A stretch of 64,000 bases of DNA from Brevibacterium paucivorans (GTDB lineage: Bacteria; Actinomycetota; Actinomycetes; Actinomycetales; Brevibacteriaceae). The stretch spans positions 868,001 through 932,000 of the forward strand of contig NZ_JAFBCP010000001.1 in NCBI RefSeq assembly GCF_016907735.1, in the 5' to 3' direction. Both the position numbers and the translations under genes were made by a program. Of this stretch, positions 52,011 to 61,684 are shown in pieces. Within the stretch, counting starts at the first letter, position 1; every line of letters starts with the position of its first letter. The notes under the pieces are model-generated. The model was not told the DNA's origin and did not search any database. It saw only the letters and a list, made by a program, of their open reading frames with translations.

Positions 52011-52427
52011 CTACGACTCCATGAGCCGAGAACGAATGAGGAAGCGCTTTCCAGTAGGCGACTCAACTGAAAAACCAGAACCGCGTCCTGTCACCACGTC
52101 CACGGTGATGTGAGTGTGCTTCCAATACTCGAACTGTGCTTTAGACATCCAGAATTCGCATTGCGCCACAGAATCCGCAACACCAGGCAAGATGAAAACA
52201 CCCAACAGCACATCGCTGGTCCCGGTAATGAACTCCCCTGCCGGGTAGCACATGGGAGCCGAACCGTCACAACATCCGCCGGACTGGTGAAACATCAGTG
52301 GCCCGTGAACGCCCACCAGTTCGACCAACAGGTCCACAGCTTCCTGGGTGAGAGCCACCCTGGAGTGACTTTCACCCGGGGGCGCCGGCGCCTCTAGTAC
52401 CGGCGCCCCCGCTTGCATGTCACTCAT
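52011..52427 (-). CDS. DUF779 protein, aldehyde dehydrogenase partner
   Basis: A 138-residue DUF779 protein. HQSGGCCDGSAPMCYPAGEF near 47-66 is cysteine-rich and could bind metal, and CEFWMSKAQFEYWKHTHITVDVVTGRG is conserved in the family. The gene commonly follows an acetaldehyde-type dehydrogenase gene, as here, with a one-base overlap of stop and start (TAATG). Its function is not known; a role in activity or regulation of the dehydrogenase is often suggested from the pairing. The first 20 codons contain an 11-base GC palindrome. Confidence 0.88.
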   Translation of the reverse strand: MSDMQAGAPVLEAPAPPGESHSRVALTQEAVDLLVELVGVHGPLMFHQSGGCCDGSAPMCYPAGEFITGTSDVLLGVFILPGVADSVAQCEFWMSKAQFEYWKHTHITVDVVTGRGSGFSVESPTGKRFLIRSRLMES

Positions 52428-53950
52428 TAGAACAGACCAGTGGGCTGTTCGGAGTAGCTCACCAGCAAGTTCTTTGTCTGCTGGTAGTGGCTCAGCATCA
52501 TGAGGTGGTTCTCACGGCCAATACCGGAATTCTTGTATCCACCGAACGCTGCATGCGCTGGATACGTGTGGTAGTTGTTCACCCACACGCGCCCAGCCTG
52601 GATTTCGCGGCCAGCTCGGTAAGCCGTGTTGGTGTTACGGCTCCACACACCTGACCCAAGACCATACAGCGTGTCATTCGCAATGCTCAGCGCTTCGTCG
52701 TAGTCCTTGAACGAAGTCAGCGCGAGCACAGGACCAAAGATCTCCTCTTGGAAGATGCGCATGGTGTTAGTCCCGCGGAACACGGTGGGCTGAACGTAGA
52801 AGCCACCGGCCAGATCGCCGTCAAGGTGAGCTTGCTCGCCACCGATGAGCACCTCGGCCCCTTCTTCCTTACCAATAGCCAGATACGACAGGATCTTTTC
52901 CAGCTGATCGTTGGACGCCTGCGCACCTACCATGGTGTTCGTATCCAGCGGGTTGCCTTGCACGAACTTCTTGACGCGCTCGATACCTGCTTCGACGAAT
53001 TCGTCGAAAATGCTTTCCTGCACCAGGGCGCGCGAAGGGCACGTACACACTTCACCCTGGTTGAGCCCGAACATGGCAAGACCTTCCACCGCCTTGTTGT
53101 AGAAGTCGTCTTTTTGCTGGGCCACGTCTTCGAAGAAGATGTTGGGGCTCTTGCCACCCAGCTCCAGAGTGATAGGGATGAGGTTTTGCGAGGCGTACTG
53201 CATGATAAGGCGCCCAGTGGTGGTTTCGCCGGTGAAGGCTACCTTGGCGATGCGCGGGTTGGAGGCCAGCGGCTTACCGCATTCGACGCCGAAACCGTTG
53301 ACCACGTTGACCACACCGGGTGGCAGAAGGTCGCCCACGATTTCCATGAGAACCATGATGGAGGCCGGGGTCTGCTCAGCCGGCTTGAGCACAACTGCGT
53401 TGCCGGCGGCCAACGCTGGGGCGAGTTTCCAGATGGCCATGAGGATCGGGAAGTTCCACGGGATGATCTGGCCTACAACGCCCAAGGGTTCGTGGAAGTG
53501 GTAGGCGACGGTGTCTTCGTCGAGCTGGGATAGGTGGCCTTCTTGCGTGCGGATCGCCGAGGCGAAGTAACGCAGGTGGTCAGCGGCCAGAGGGATGTCG
53601 GCGGCGAGGGTTTCGCGGATTGGCTTGCCGTTGTCCCAGGTTTCAGCAACGGCGATCTTTTCGAGGTTCTCGTCGATGCGGTCGGCCATTGCATGCAAGA
53701 TTGCCGCGCGTTCTGCCGGGCTGGTTTTGCCCCACGCGGGCGCTGCTTTGTGAGCTGCGTCGAGGGCGAGCTCAACGTCGTCGGCGTTTGATTGGGCGGC
53801 TTCGCAAAAGACTTTTCCGGTGACGGGAGTGACGTTTTCGAAGTATTTTCCAGATTTGGGGGCGACCCATTCGCCACCAATGTAGTTGTCATAGCGAGAG
53901 CGGAACTCGACTTTCGCTCCCTCGGTTCCTGGCTGAGCGTAAACGGTCAT
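52427..53950 (-). CDS. NAD-dependent aldehyde dehydrogenase (acetaldehyde/ExaC type)
   Basis: A 507-residue aldehyde dehydrogenase. NAD fold [25 protein letters not shown], catalytic Glu in [14 protein letters not shown], catalytic Cys in [11 protein letters not shown] near 303, and C-terminal [13 protein letters not shown]. Actinobacterial ExaC/AldA-like enzymes oxidise acetaldehyde or other short aldehydes to acids. The ATG has GAGGAG upstream. It forms an operon with the DUF779 gene. No alcohol dehydrogenase gene is nearby. Confidence 0.9.
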   Translation of the reverse strand: MTVYAQPGTEGAKVEFRSRYDNYIGGEWVAPKSGKYFENVTPVTGKVFCEAAQSNADDVELALDAAHKAAPAWGKTSPAERAAILHAMADRIDENLEKIAVAETWDNGKPIRETLAADIPLAADHLRYFASAIRTQEGHLSQLDEDTVAYHFHEPLGVVGQIIPWNFPILMAIWKLAPALAAGNAVVLKPAEQTPASIMVLMEIVGDLLPPGVVNVVNGFGVECGKPLASNPRIAKVAFTGETTTGRLIMQYASQNLIPITLELGGKSPNIFFEDVAQQKDDFYNKAVEGLAMFGLNQGEVCTCPSRALVQESIFDEFVEAGIERVKKFVQGNPLDTNTMVGAQASNDQLEKILSYLAIGKEEGAEVLIGGEQAHLDGDLAGGFYVQPTVFRGTNTMRIFQEEIFGPVLALTSFKDYDEALSIANDTLYGLGSGVWSRNTNTAYRAGREIQAGRVWVNNYHTYPAHAAFGGYKNSGIGRENHLMMLSHYQQTKNLLVSYSEQPTGLF

Positions 53951-54083
53951 GATACTCCTCGTTGAGTGTGCTTCCGCCTCCTTTTCTGGGGGCTTGTACG
54001 CACTCTAAAGGGAGACCAATGACTGATCAATCGTTAAGTTTAATGTGGACTGGGGTGTGGCGAGCGGTCTAGTCGCGACCGTT

Positions 54084-54605
54084 CTACGCCACTTGCCAAT
54101 CAATCTGGCTGCCCTTTTTAAAGACGGTGATGGGAATGGGGTTTTCGAGCGTGAACTCATACGATCCGCCATTCGCGATCGTCTTTTCAGCCCGGTCTTT
54201 TTGCGTTGGGTCAGAAATCTTGAGGGGCGCTACACCGTTTTTGGGATTGTGGCCCAGATTGTAGCGACCGTGATCAACAAACTGCTTGCGCACTTTGTCT
54301 ACCATCGTCAGGTTGTATGCCGGTGGTTGTGTAATTGAGTGCGTCCGCCCGTCCTCGAAGTACTCAATATGGAGTGCAAGGTAGGGTTCTTTCCCCATGG
54401 TGTCCGAGGTGGCAACACGCTTAGCTGTCACGGTTGCCCCGGTGATGCGGCCGGGGAGACCACCAGTGCGGAACACTCTCTTTGTGCCCTTGCGCATTCG
54501 GGTGATCATGAACATTCCCAGAAAGCCAACTGCCAGTATTGCCAGCATGACAAAGAAGAACCCATACGGAGGTCCGCCCGGTGGAAAGAAGTGTGAATCA
54601 AACAT
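54084..54605 (-). CDS. Single-pass membrane protein of unknown function
   Basis: A 173-residue protein starting at ATG 54605, with AAAGGAGC upstream. Pro/Phe/Gly-rich N-terminus (SHFFPPGGPPYG), a membrane helix at about 15-37 (FFFVMLAILAVGFLGMFMI), and a soluble beta-rich C-terminal domain including ITGATVTAKRVATSDTMGKEPY. I recognise no family. It is the last gene of the envelope block that includes the A24 peptidase. Confidence 0.6.
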   Translation of the reverse strand: MFDSHFFPPGGPPYGFFFVMLAILAVGFLGMFMITRMRKGTKRVFRTGGLPGRITGATVTAKRVATSDTMGKEPYLALHIEYFEDGRTHSITQPPAYNLTMVDKVRKQFVDHGRYNLGHNPKNGVAPLKISDPTQKDRAEKTIANGGSYEFTLENPIPITVFKKGSQIDWQVA

Positions 54606-54693
54606 TGACGGCGCTCCTTTTAACAAAGGTCCTTCTAACAGGGGTCCTTCTTGCGGGGACCTTGCGATGACACCTCGCACGAACTGACTTTCG

Positions 54694-55341
54694 TCAGCCT
54701 AACGCCCCCAGCACAATGATCACCAGCGTTCCGATGATGAGGTATGGCCCCAGAGCGATCGCGGTTTTCATTGTTGCCTTGCGCATGATCATAAGCACGA
54801 CTCCCACCGCAAAGCCTAAGAGCATGCCAATGAACGGGCCTAAGAGTAGTGCGAACCAACTGTAGGTTCCCAGCACCGCTCCCATCGACAGGCCTAGCTT
54901 CACATCACCAAATCCGAACGCTCCCCCAGCAATGATGAACATAACGAAGAACGCGGCGAACAGGATGAGCATGCCAGCGCCACCGCGCAGGGCTGGCCCC
55001 CAGTCACCAGAAACCAACGCTCCCACGACCAGCGCGACCACGCTCGCACCTGCGGCCGGTAGCGTCACTACGTCGGGCAACCTGCGTTCAGCAAAGTCAA
55101 TCGCGGTCAGGATCGGCGCAACCGCCACAAACACGGATGCAGCATAAGCGCTCGGGTGGTTCCACCCGTATGCAACCAGGGTCACAACGGCCAGTACACC
55201 ACCGGCGGCGAACAGCGTCACTAGCACCCACCTCGGCGGGTTCCACGTCTCTAACAGTCGGTAACCACGGTCGGTGGGTCCCACCTCGGCGGGGTTCTGG
55301 GGTAGGTCTTCATGCCCGAGGTCGTTCTGCGGCGCGCTCAC
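54694..55341 (-). CDS. A24 family prepilin peptidase (short form)
   Basis: A 215-residue polytopic protein. The two catalytic aspartates of A24 peptidases are in LTAIDFAERRLPD near 82 and GGAFGFGDVKLGLSMGA near 139. The N-terminal cytoplasmic methylase domain of PilD is absent, as in the short TadV/CpaA-type peptidases. It would cut leader peptides of type-IV or Flp pilins. GTG start overlaps the upstream gene stop by four bases. No pilin or pilus ATPase gene is visible in this window. Confidence 0.82.
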   Translation of the reverse strand: MSAPQNDLGHEDLPQNPAEVGPTDRGYRLLETWNPPRWVLVTLFAAGGVLAVVTLVAYGWNHPSAYAASVFVAVAPILTAIDFAERRLPDVVTLPAAGASVVALVVGALVSGDWGPALRGGAGMLILFAAFFVMFIIAGGAFGFGDVKLGLSMGAVLGTYSWFALLLGPFIGMLLGFAVGVVLMIMRKATMKTAIALGPYLIIGTLVIIVLGALG

Positions 55342-55748
55342 GGTGTCACCGTCTCTTTCTTGGGTTTGCTGATCATGGAGGCGGCCGTGATGACGGCCCC
55401 CACGAAAATGGCGTCGATGAGTAGTTCAACGAGCGCGAGTGAGTCACTGGACAGCGTGGCCACCAGGGCAAACGGGATGAGCGGAACGACCGCTCCAAGC
55501 ATGCCGGCGGGCACCAAGTTGAAGAGGATACGGCGAAGTGGTGCGTCGAGTTCCCACATCCGTTCGGCTGTCATTCTGGTGAGCGCGAAACGCAACAGCA
55601 ACACCAGCGCAACGAACAGCAGGCGTGTGAATCCTGTTCCCAGGTTGAGCGCGAACATGGGGCCGAGGATCACGGCCGCGACGAACGCGATGATGCTCAC
55701 CGCCGCGTTCATCAGCAGGGATGCGTAGAAACCTTTTGCGTAGAACAT
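55338..55748 (-). CDS. Small polytopic membrane protein of unknown function
   Basis: A 136-residue protein with about four helices (MNAAVSIIAFVAAVILGPMFAL, LLFVALVLLLRFAL, AGMLGAVVPLIPFALVATL, LLIDAIFVGAVITAASMI). Its start shares one base with the stop of the preceding gene and its stop overlaps the peptidase start by four, so it is translationally coupled on both sides. No family is recognised; position suggests a partner of the peptidase. Confidence 0.65.
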   Translation of the reverse strand: MFYAKGFYASLLMNAAVSIIAFVAAVILGPMFALNLGTGFTRLLFVALVLLLRFALTRMTAERMWELDAPLRRILFNLVPAGMLGAVVPLIPFALVATLSSDSLALVELLIDAIFVGAVITAASMISKPKKETVTP

Positions 55749-56980
55749 CAGGATTCCTTCTCGCAGCTGACGAATGGTTCAAACTTTGCGTGTGGGAGGT
55801 CCAGGTCCGCGGCGTTGACTTCGCGGGCTTCCAGGCCGGCCGTGGATTCTTGCATGAGGGCGTGCTTGGTGAACGCTTCGGCCAGGGTTTCTACGTCCAG
55901 GTCCGCCGAGGTGGCAAATGTAGTTTCTGTGACAACACCGGTGTCTCGAGCGCGTTCGCGCATGGCTGCGTACGGGTTGCGGTCGGTTTTGCCTTCCGCC
56001 ACGTCTTTGTCGAACAGACCGGTTTTTAAGGTGTCGACTTTTGCGCCTTGAACGATTTTTTGGTCCACCAGATCTTGATAGGCCTCCCGGTTAGTGGTTT
56101 GTTTGAGATCCAATGTGTAGGACCGGACGACAAAACCGTCACCGTCGGTTTTCACCTCGGTATCAACCGTGGCTCGTTTGAATTCTGAGGCTTTGATGAC
56201 GCTCAGGTTCCACGCCTCTGAGGCGGGACCAGAAAAGGTGAGTGAATACGGCGAACCGTCGGGGGCTTTCCGCACGTCCGTTCGCAATGCGCCGGTGATT
56301 CCCAGAGTGGCGGCTAAGCGGTTCAACGACGGGGTGTCGTCTGTGGGGAGTTCAGTTACTAACGTTTGGGTGGTGTGCTGGTCACGCACGTTTCGGCTGA
56401 TGATACCTTCGGAGTTTTCGCCAGATGTGAACCTGGTGCCTTCTGCCCACGGTTCGGCAGCTTCTTTTGAGACCAGTCCGATCTTGGCCATGAGTTTGGT
56501 GAAGCCTTTGTAAGTCCCGTCAGTGGTGGGACCAACGCCGGCGTCGATCGCGCGGGGCAGGGACGTGGATTCGTCGTATACGAATCGTTTGGCTTGTTCT
56601 TGGTCTGAAAACGAGTAGATGTCTACTCCCCCGTGTTCTGTGGGAGTAGAAATTTTGACTGACCCGTTGACCACACCGGCCAGGTGCATGGGGTGTTTCG
56701 CAGGCGCCGTGGTGGAAAACGATGTGAGGCTCGATGAGATTGCTTTGTCACGCCCCACGCCTGAACACTGTGGCATTGAGCCCACGCTTGTCGAACAGCC
56801 CTCACCGGAACACAGGCCGTCAGCCAACGCGTATCCCAGGGGGCGGGCTACAGGTGTGGCAATAATGGCGACGCCGGTGAGGATCGACAGCATGATGGTG
56901 CGCTGTTTGCGCAGGCGACGCGGGTCACGCGCTTTAGCCTTGCGGTTCCGGTGGCGCGTTGAGGGCAGTTTCAGTTTCAT
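55748..56980 (-). CDS. Exported protein of unknown function
   Basis: A 410-residue protein. The very basic N-terminus (STRHRNRKAKARDPRRLRKQR) and membrane helix at 29-50 resemble a non-cleaved signal anchor; the remainder is extracytoplasmic. Four closely spaced cysteines (GLCSGEGCSTSVGSMPQC) follow the helix. A long mixed domain (HGGVDIYSFSDQEQAKRF, TLVTELPTDDTPSL, SYTLDLKQTTN) ends with a single Cys. No known domain recognised. Operon context links it to the peptidase and small membrane proteins. Confidence 0.6.
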   Translation of the reverse strand: MKLKLPSTRHRNRKAKARDPRRLRKQRTIMLSILTGVAIIATPVARPLGYALADGLCSGEGCSTSVGSMPQCSGVGRDKAISSSLTSFSTTAPAKHPMHLAGVVNGSVKISTPTEHGGVDIYSFSDQEQAKRFVYDESTSLPRAIDAGVGPTTDGTYKGFTKLMAKIGLVSKEAAEPWAEGTRFTSGENSEGIISRNVRDQHTTQTLVTELPTDDTPSLNRLAATLGITGALRTDVRKAPDGSPYSLTFSGPASEAWNLSVIKASEFKRATVDTEVKTDGDGFVVRSYTLDLKQTTNREAYQDLVDQKIVQGAKVDTLKTGLFDKDVAEGKTDRNPYAAMRERARDTGVVTETTFATSADLDVETLAEAFTKHALMQESTAGLEAREVNAADLDLPHAKFEPFVSCEKES

Positions 56981-57019
56981 GGCTTTCGCACTTTATGTGG
57001 GGATTTTGGGGTACGGGGG

Positions 57020-57376
57020 CTATGTTTCTTCTGCCAGGATAATACGAACACCCTGGTGGATGCCCCACTGGTCCAAAAGTCCGGGGTTGGCTTCGAGCAC
57101 AGCATAAGCGTTACGGACGGGCATGTGCATGGTCCATGGTTTGAGGTTTTTCACTGTGAGCACCTGACCGTCCTTGTCGATGTACGCCACTTCGAGTGGG
57201 CGGTTGAACCCGATCGAGTGGACGGAGCTACACGGAACGATCATGAGCGCTGGGGCGTCGCTGAAGAACAAGCCACGCAGGCGACGGAGCGCGGTCCCGG
57301 CAAGTTTGACCGTGAATTCGGTGCCGTGGGGAGTCGTAAGGCAAACTTCGCGGGCTTTTTTGTTGAGGTTTTTCAT
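57020..57376 (-). CDS. DUF192 protein
   Basis: A 118-residue DUF192 protein. RRLRGLFFSDAPALMIVPCSSVHSIGFNRPLEVAYIDKDGQVL and MHMPVRNAYAVLEANPGLLDQWGI are family landmarks. It lacks the usual signal peptide, so it may be cytoplasmic. DUF192 proteins occur next to Flp/Tad pilus and prepilin peptidase genes in actinomycetes, in line with the A24 gene 1.7 kb downstream. Its start is 7 bases after the stop of the OmpA-domain gene. Confidence 0.85.
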   Translation of the reverse strand: MKNLNKKAREVCLTTPHGTEFTVKLAGTALRRLRGLFFSDAPALMIVPCSSVHSIGFNRPLEVAYIDKDGQVLTVKNLKPWTMHMPVRNAYAVLEANPGLLDQWGIHQGVRIILAEET

Positions 57377-57383
57377 ACGTGTT

Positions 57384-59192
57384 CTAACCTTGTGCGGTAG
57401 GTGATGGCCGAGGTGTCGCGGAGTTGGGTGCGCCCGCGGACTGGGTGCGGTTAAATTCCAGTTGCGACTTGTCGCCTACGCGTAGCGTGAGTGTGTTAGA
57501 AGTGATTCCTTTTTTAGGGAAGTACGCATACATTTCTACGGCTTCGCCACGAGCTTTACTTTCATCTGTAGGGCGGACTGACTGCGAGCACAAGCAGTCA
57601 AATGATCCAGCCGTCACCGACCGAGCCAAAAGGTTGTTTGACTTGTCCCACAGTTGAGTGTCAGCAAACGATGGCGTATCACGAAGGGGATTCACTAGGT
57701 TCAAACCAAACGGAACGACTTCTTCATCAGAAGAGACATGCGAAAACGCGTTGTCGATGTCTTGACCGGATGCTGTTCTAACGGCAAATGTCAGTTTCAA
57801 GAACTCGCCTTGCTCCTGGATATCGTTAACGTCTAGTTGCATTTCTGGAGTGTTGCTACCCTTGGGCGTTGGAACGATACCGCTGGCTAGAGCATCAGTG
57901 GAGTCTCCCGGCTTCATCTTTTCCAAGTCAGAGATCTTCTTACCAGTATCTACGTTCGGATCGATGTCACCTTGGGGCTTATAACTGAACGACACCCTTC
58001 GGTTCTTCGCTTGGTTCTTCTTAATAGCGTCACCGCTGGCTGTCCGGTTCGGAAGAATGGGCTGTGATTCTCCAAAGCCCTTCGTCTCAAAGGTTATTCC
58101 CGAACCACCCACCTTTGGTTCTAGAACTTTCTTGACTGATTCGGCGCGTCTATTCGACAGGTCAACATTGTATTTTTCGTCGCCTTCATCGTCGGTGTGG
58201 CCCTCAATGGTAACTTTTTGCCCAGCAGCCGATTTCTTCAGCTCATTAGCGATACCGTTGATCAATTTTGAATCGGAATCTTTCACCTTGTCTGAGTCGA
58301 AATCAAACAAAACATCGGAACTCACATTCAAAGCCGAAGAGTCACCCCGGTCAGACACCGACGTGTCGGTAACTGACTCAGTAACGAGACTCATGGGAAG
58401 TCGCTGTTCAAGAATCGCTCCGCCACCGTATGGGTTAGATAGGTCTTGTTGATTGAACCAGCGAAAGTTCACTTTCGCTAGTTCAGGGACTTTGAAGTGC
58501 TTTCCTTGACTCATGGGAACGCTGTCAAGAAATGCCGCATTGTCGCCAAATGAGATGCCAACTGAATCAGACTTTGGAGCTGGAAAATCTGCATAAAATA
58601 GCGATACTTCTTCAGGCTTTTGGGTTACATCTTCGGTGACCGAGGGAATGTTTGAACATGCGCACTTTGCGGAATATTTTTGAAACTCATCGTCTCCCCC
58701 TTCTTTAGGGTTTGGATCATTTTTAAATTCATCTGAAAACAGGTCGTCACTAGTTTCGTAAGGAATAAGCACTTTCTCATCGCCAAAGTCCGCGAGTCGA
58801 ATATGTGGCATCTCTAACCCGTTTCCATATGCGGTCTGCAACTCAGACCCTTTTAGGTGTTTGCCTTCTATGGGTGGTAGCCACGCCGCAACCATTCGCG
58901 CAGATTTTCCATCAGAGTCTAGCGACACCACTTCTAATCGCGCTTTCGCTAAACCGTCATCAGTTGGACGTTCGATCACTTTCTTTGCAAGGGGCTCACC
59001 CAGTGTGTTTGGGCGCCAAAAACCGTCACTTCCTACCACCTCGGGAGCCGGAGGCTGCTGACCACCACCGCCACCGTCACCATTTCTCCCTATGCCAGGG
59101 ATGCAACCAGAAAGAACCACAGTGGCAAGGATCACTGTGGCTAGAACATTCAGGCGGGGACGATACAAAGAGGGGACTTTGAGGGGTTTCAT
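57384..59192 (-). CDS. OmpA-domain lipoprotein, copy A
   Basis: A 602-residue lipoprotein with lipobox LSGC (Cys30) and a Gly/Gln/Pro tether. The N-terminal domain (55-280) holds GFWRPNTLGEPLAKKVIERP and a CAC motif near 177. The OmpA peptidoglycan-binding domain (about 290-411) reads VLFDFDSDKVKD, then TIEGHTDDEGDEKYNVDLSN with RRAESV and NRRVSFSY; the Asp and Arg that bind diaminopimelate are present. The third domain (430-585) has CLC near 544, and the Ser/Pro tail follows. OmpA-type domains are rare in Gram-positives. It is about the same length as copy B (605) and largely similar. Confidence 0.85.
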   Translation of the reverse strand: MKPLKVPSLYRPRLNVLATVILATVVLSGCIPGIGRNGDGGGGGQQPPAPEVVGSDGFWRPNTLGEPLAKKVIERPTDDGLAKARLEVVSLDSDGKSARMVAAWLPPIEGKHLKGSELQTAYGNGLEMPHIRLADFGDEKVLIPYETSDDLFSDEFKNDPNPKEGGDDEFQKYSAKCACSNIPSVTEDVTQKPEEVSLFYADFPAPKSDSVGISFGDNAAFLDSVPMSQGKHFKVPELAKVNFRWFNQQDLSNPYGGGAILEQRLPMSLVTESVTDTSVSDRGDSSALNVSSDVLFDFDSDKVKDSDSKLINGIANELKKSAAGQKVTIEGHTDDEGDEKYNVDLSNRRAESVKKVLEPKVGGSGITFETKGFGESQPILPNRTASGDAIKKNQAKNRRVSFSYKPQGDIDPNVDTGKKISDLEKMKPGDSTDALASGIVPTPKGSNTPEMQLDVNDIQEQGEFLKLTFAVRTASGQDIDNAFSHVSSDEEVVPFGLNLVNPLRDTPSFADTQLWDKSNNLLARSVTAGSFDCLCSQSVRPTDESKARGEAVEMYAYFPKKGITSNTLTLRVGDKSQLEFNRTQSAGAPNSATPRPSPTAQG

Positions 59193-59292
59193 ACAGGCAA
59201 ACTATAGCGACGAAGTTGCGACGAGTGCACAAACCGCACATGTCAACAAAGTTAAATCTGTGCCTAGTCCACCCTTACCGCGTTTCACAAAG

Positions 59293-59838
59293 TCAGGGCG
59301 TGTATTCGAGAGAATCACGAATACCATCAATCATTGCCGGTGTTACGCTCGTGCCAATAATTTCGACGCCTGCAACCTTCTCAGACTTACGATTCGACAC
59401 AAACATCCACGTACCATTGACTGTCGCTTCCTCCTGCGTGGTTGTAAAGGAGGCTTCTACCCCAACATCGGCGTTCTTGACCTCAAGCTTTGACACCTTT
59501 TCAGAAGAAAAGTCTTCACCATACGGTCCACCAAACATCGCTTCAGTTTGGATAACGCCCAGTGTCGAGTCAGCTTCCGCAGTACGGCCAAGATCGTCGC
59601 TCACGCGAATAACAACCGTAGGGTCAGACGGGTTGTCCGTGAACGACTTCGTCCAACCATCAGTCGGTTCATAGTCAGTCACCTCACTCACCCCATCTGG
59701 GAGTTCAAACGTAATCGTGGACCCACCAGCACGATTAGCGTTGCTGTCCTCGGACTGGCTTCCACTTCCGCCCAGCCCGCAGGCTGCCACTAACAGCACT
59801 GTTGTCACAAGAAAAATGACTCGCTTAAAAACACTCAT
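59293..59838 (-). CDS. Small lipoprotein, copy A (unit partner of OmpA-domain gene)
   Basis: A 181-residue lipoprotein; ATG 59838 gives the signal LLVAACG (Cys20). A single beta-rich domain follows, with ITFELPDGVSEVTDYEPTDG, IRVSDDLGRTAEADSTLGV and VNGTWMFVSNRKSEKVAGVEI near the end. No known domain recognised. It begins 5 bases after the stop of OmpA copy B, and OmpA copy A starts 100 bases downstream, so the four genes form one transcript. It is closely similar to copy B at 61685-62230. Confidence 0.8.
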   Translation of the reverse strand: MSVFKRVIFLVTTVLLVAACGLGGSGSQSEDSNANRAGGSTITFELPDGVSEVTDYEPTDGWTKSFTDNPSDPTVVIRVSDDLGRTAEADSTLGVIQTEAMFGGPYGEDFSSEKVSKLEVKNADVGVEASFTTTQEEATVNGTWMFVSNRKSEKVAGVEIIGTSVTPAMIDGIRDSLEYTP

Positions 59839-59842
59839 AGCT

Positions 59843-61660
59843 TCAAGGGGTAGAAGTTGGCTCGGAAGTGGAACGGGAAGGTTCACCACTTGGAGCGCCC
59901 GACTGTCCGGTCGAACCGTTGCGGTTGAATTCCAGTTGCGACATGCCGCCTACGCGAAGCGTCAGCGTATCGGACGTGATGCCCTTCTTAGGGAAAAACG
60001 CAAACATTTCTACAGCTTCGCCACGGGCTTTTTCTTCATCCGTGGGTCGAACTGACCGCGAGCACAGGCAGTCCAGCGGGCCGGCAGTCACCGAGTGAGC
60101 CAGCAGGTTGCTCGATTTGTCCCACAGCTGCATGTCGATCGTGGTGGGAATGTCTCGGTAGTGGGTCACAGGGTTGTTTCCAAAGGCCATGTTTCCGTCA
60201 ATGTTGGCGCCCTGGGTAAAAGCTCGTTCAATGTCTTGCCCAGATGCCGTTCGCAGGTCGAAGGTCACTCTCAAGAGCTCGCCGTACTCCTCAATTTCTT
60301 TGATATCTAGTTGCATTTCAGGAGCATCGGTATCTTTCGGTGAAGGAACAATCCCACTAGCTAGGGCATCAGTAGAATCGCCTGGCTTCATCTTTTTCAG
60401 GTTGGAGATCCTCTTACCAGTGTCTACGTTGGGGTCGATGTCCTTTTGGGGCTTGTAGCTAAACGAAACCCTGCGGTTCTTCGCCTGGTTCTTCTTGATA
60501 GCGTCGCCACTGGCAGTACGGTTTGGAAGAATCGGTTGCGATTCTCCAAAGCCTTTCGTTTCAAACGAAATTCCTGAACCGTCTACCTTCGGTTCCAAGA
60601 CCTTTTTGACGGATTCAGCTCGACGGTTCGACAGGTCGACGTTGTATTTCTCATCACCTTCATCATCAGTGTGACCTTCAATGGTCACTTTCTGACCAGC
60701 AGCTGATTTTTTCAGCTCATCAGCGATACCGTCGATCAGTTTCGAATCGGAGTCTTTAACTTTATCTGAGTCAAAATCAAACAAAACATCTGCGCTCACG
60801 TTCAAAGCCGATGAGTCACCCCGGTCAGACACCGAAGTGTCCATGACCGATTCGGTAACAAGACTCATGGGGAAGCGCCTCTCATAAATAGCGCCACCAC
60901 CGTAAGGGTTAGATAGGTCTTCTTGGTGGGCCCATCGGTAGTCGATGTCCGTCAATTTTGGCACTTCATAGCGCTGGTTTTCGCTGAGCTTCACATCGGT
61001 AAGCACGGCAGCGTTATCGCCGAACGAAATTCCGACGGAATCAGAGCTCGGAGTTGGGAAATCGGCGTAGAAAAGCGGAACAGTTTCCGGTTTCTCACCT
61101 TGGTATTCCTCGGTATTGGGGATGTTTGAGCATGTGCAATTTGAGTACGCTCTTTGGACTTCGTCCGGTCCTGTTGGCTGGGGGTTGGGTTCGTTTTTGA
61201 AGTTGTCGGAGTACTGCAGCTTTTCGCCCTCATAGGACGTTAGAAGCTCCTGGCTATTAAAGTCGAGAAGGCGGATAAATGGCATGTCTGAAACGGTCGC
61301 AAGCTCAGTTTGTAGCTCAGATCCCTCAAGGTAGTTACCCTCAACGGGTGGTAGCCACGCCGCGACCATGCGCGCAGATTTACCATCAGAATCCAAAGAC
61401 ACCACTTCAAGCCGAGCCTTCGCCGGACCATCATCAGTAGGACGCTCAACCACCGTCTTAGCAAGAGGCTCACCTAACGTGTTTGGACGCCAAAAACCGT
61501 CACTTTCTACCACCTCGGGGGCGGGAGGTTGCTCACCGCCTCCGTCGCCACCCTTACTCTGACCAGGGATACACCCAGTAAGTGCCACCGCAACGATGGC
61601 CAAGATAGCCAAAGTTCGCATGCGCACCTGTGAGAAGGAGGGGGAAAGCAAAAGTTTCAT
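59843..61660 (-). CDS. OmpA-domain lipoprotein, copy B
   Basis: A 605-residue paralogue of copy A. Lipobox LTGC (Cys30), GFWRPNTLGEPLAKTVVERP, CTCS near 180, an OmpA domain nearly identical to copy A, and CLCS near 545. Differences cluster at residues 105-260 and in the last 150, while the OmpA domain is almost unchanged, which suggests a fixed wall anchor with diverging outer modules. Start ATG 61660 lacks a good ribosome site; translation may be coupled to the lipoprotein gene ending 25 bases before. Confidence 0.85.
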   Translation of the reverse strand: MKLLLSPSFSQVRMRTLAILAIVAVALTGCIPGQSKGGDGGGEQPPAPEVVESDGFWRPNTLGEPLAKTVVERPTDDGPAKARLEVVSLDSDGKSARMVAAWLPPVEGNYLEGSELQTELATVSDMPFIRLLDFNSQELLTSYEGEKLQYSDNFKNEPNPQPTGPDEVQRAYSNCTCSNIPNTEEYQGEKPETVPLFYADFPTPSSDSVGISFGDNAAVLTDVKLSENQRYEVPKLTDIDYRWAHQEDLSNPYGGGAIYERRFPMSLVTESVMDTSVSDRGDSSALNVSADVLFDFDSDKVKDSDSKLIDGIADELKKSAAGQKVTIEGHTDDEGDEKYNVDLSNRRAESVKKVLEPKVDGSGISFETKGFGESQPILPNRTASGDAIKKNQAKNRRVSFSYKPQKDIDPNVDTGKRISNLKKMKPGDSTDALASGIVPSPKDTDAPEMQLDIKEIEEYGELLRVTFDLRTASGQDIERAFTQGANIDGNMAFGNNPVTHYRDIPTTIDMQLWDKSSNLLAHSVTAGPLDCLCSRSVRPTDEEKARGEAVEMFAFFPKKGITSDTLTLRVGGMSQLEFNRNGSTGQSGAPSGEPSRSTSEPTSTP

Positions 61661-61684
61661 ACCGTCGAACTAGAACGGCGCCCG

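Noticed and set aside
54694-55341. Complete type-IV or Tad pilus cluster
   Set aside because: Only the A24 peptidase and DUF192 gene hint at it; no pilin, secretion ATPase or TadB/C-like gene is present in the window.
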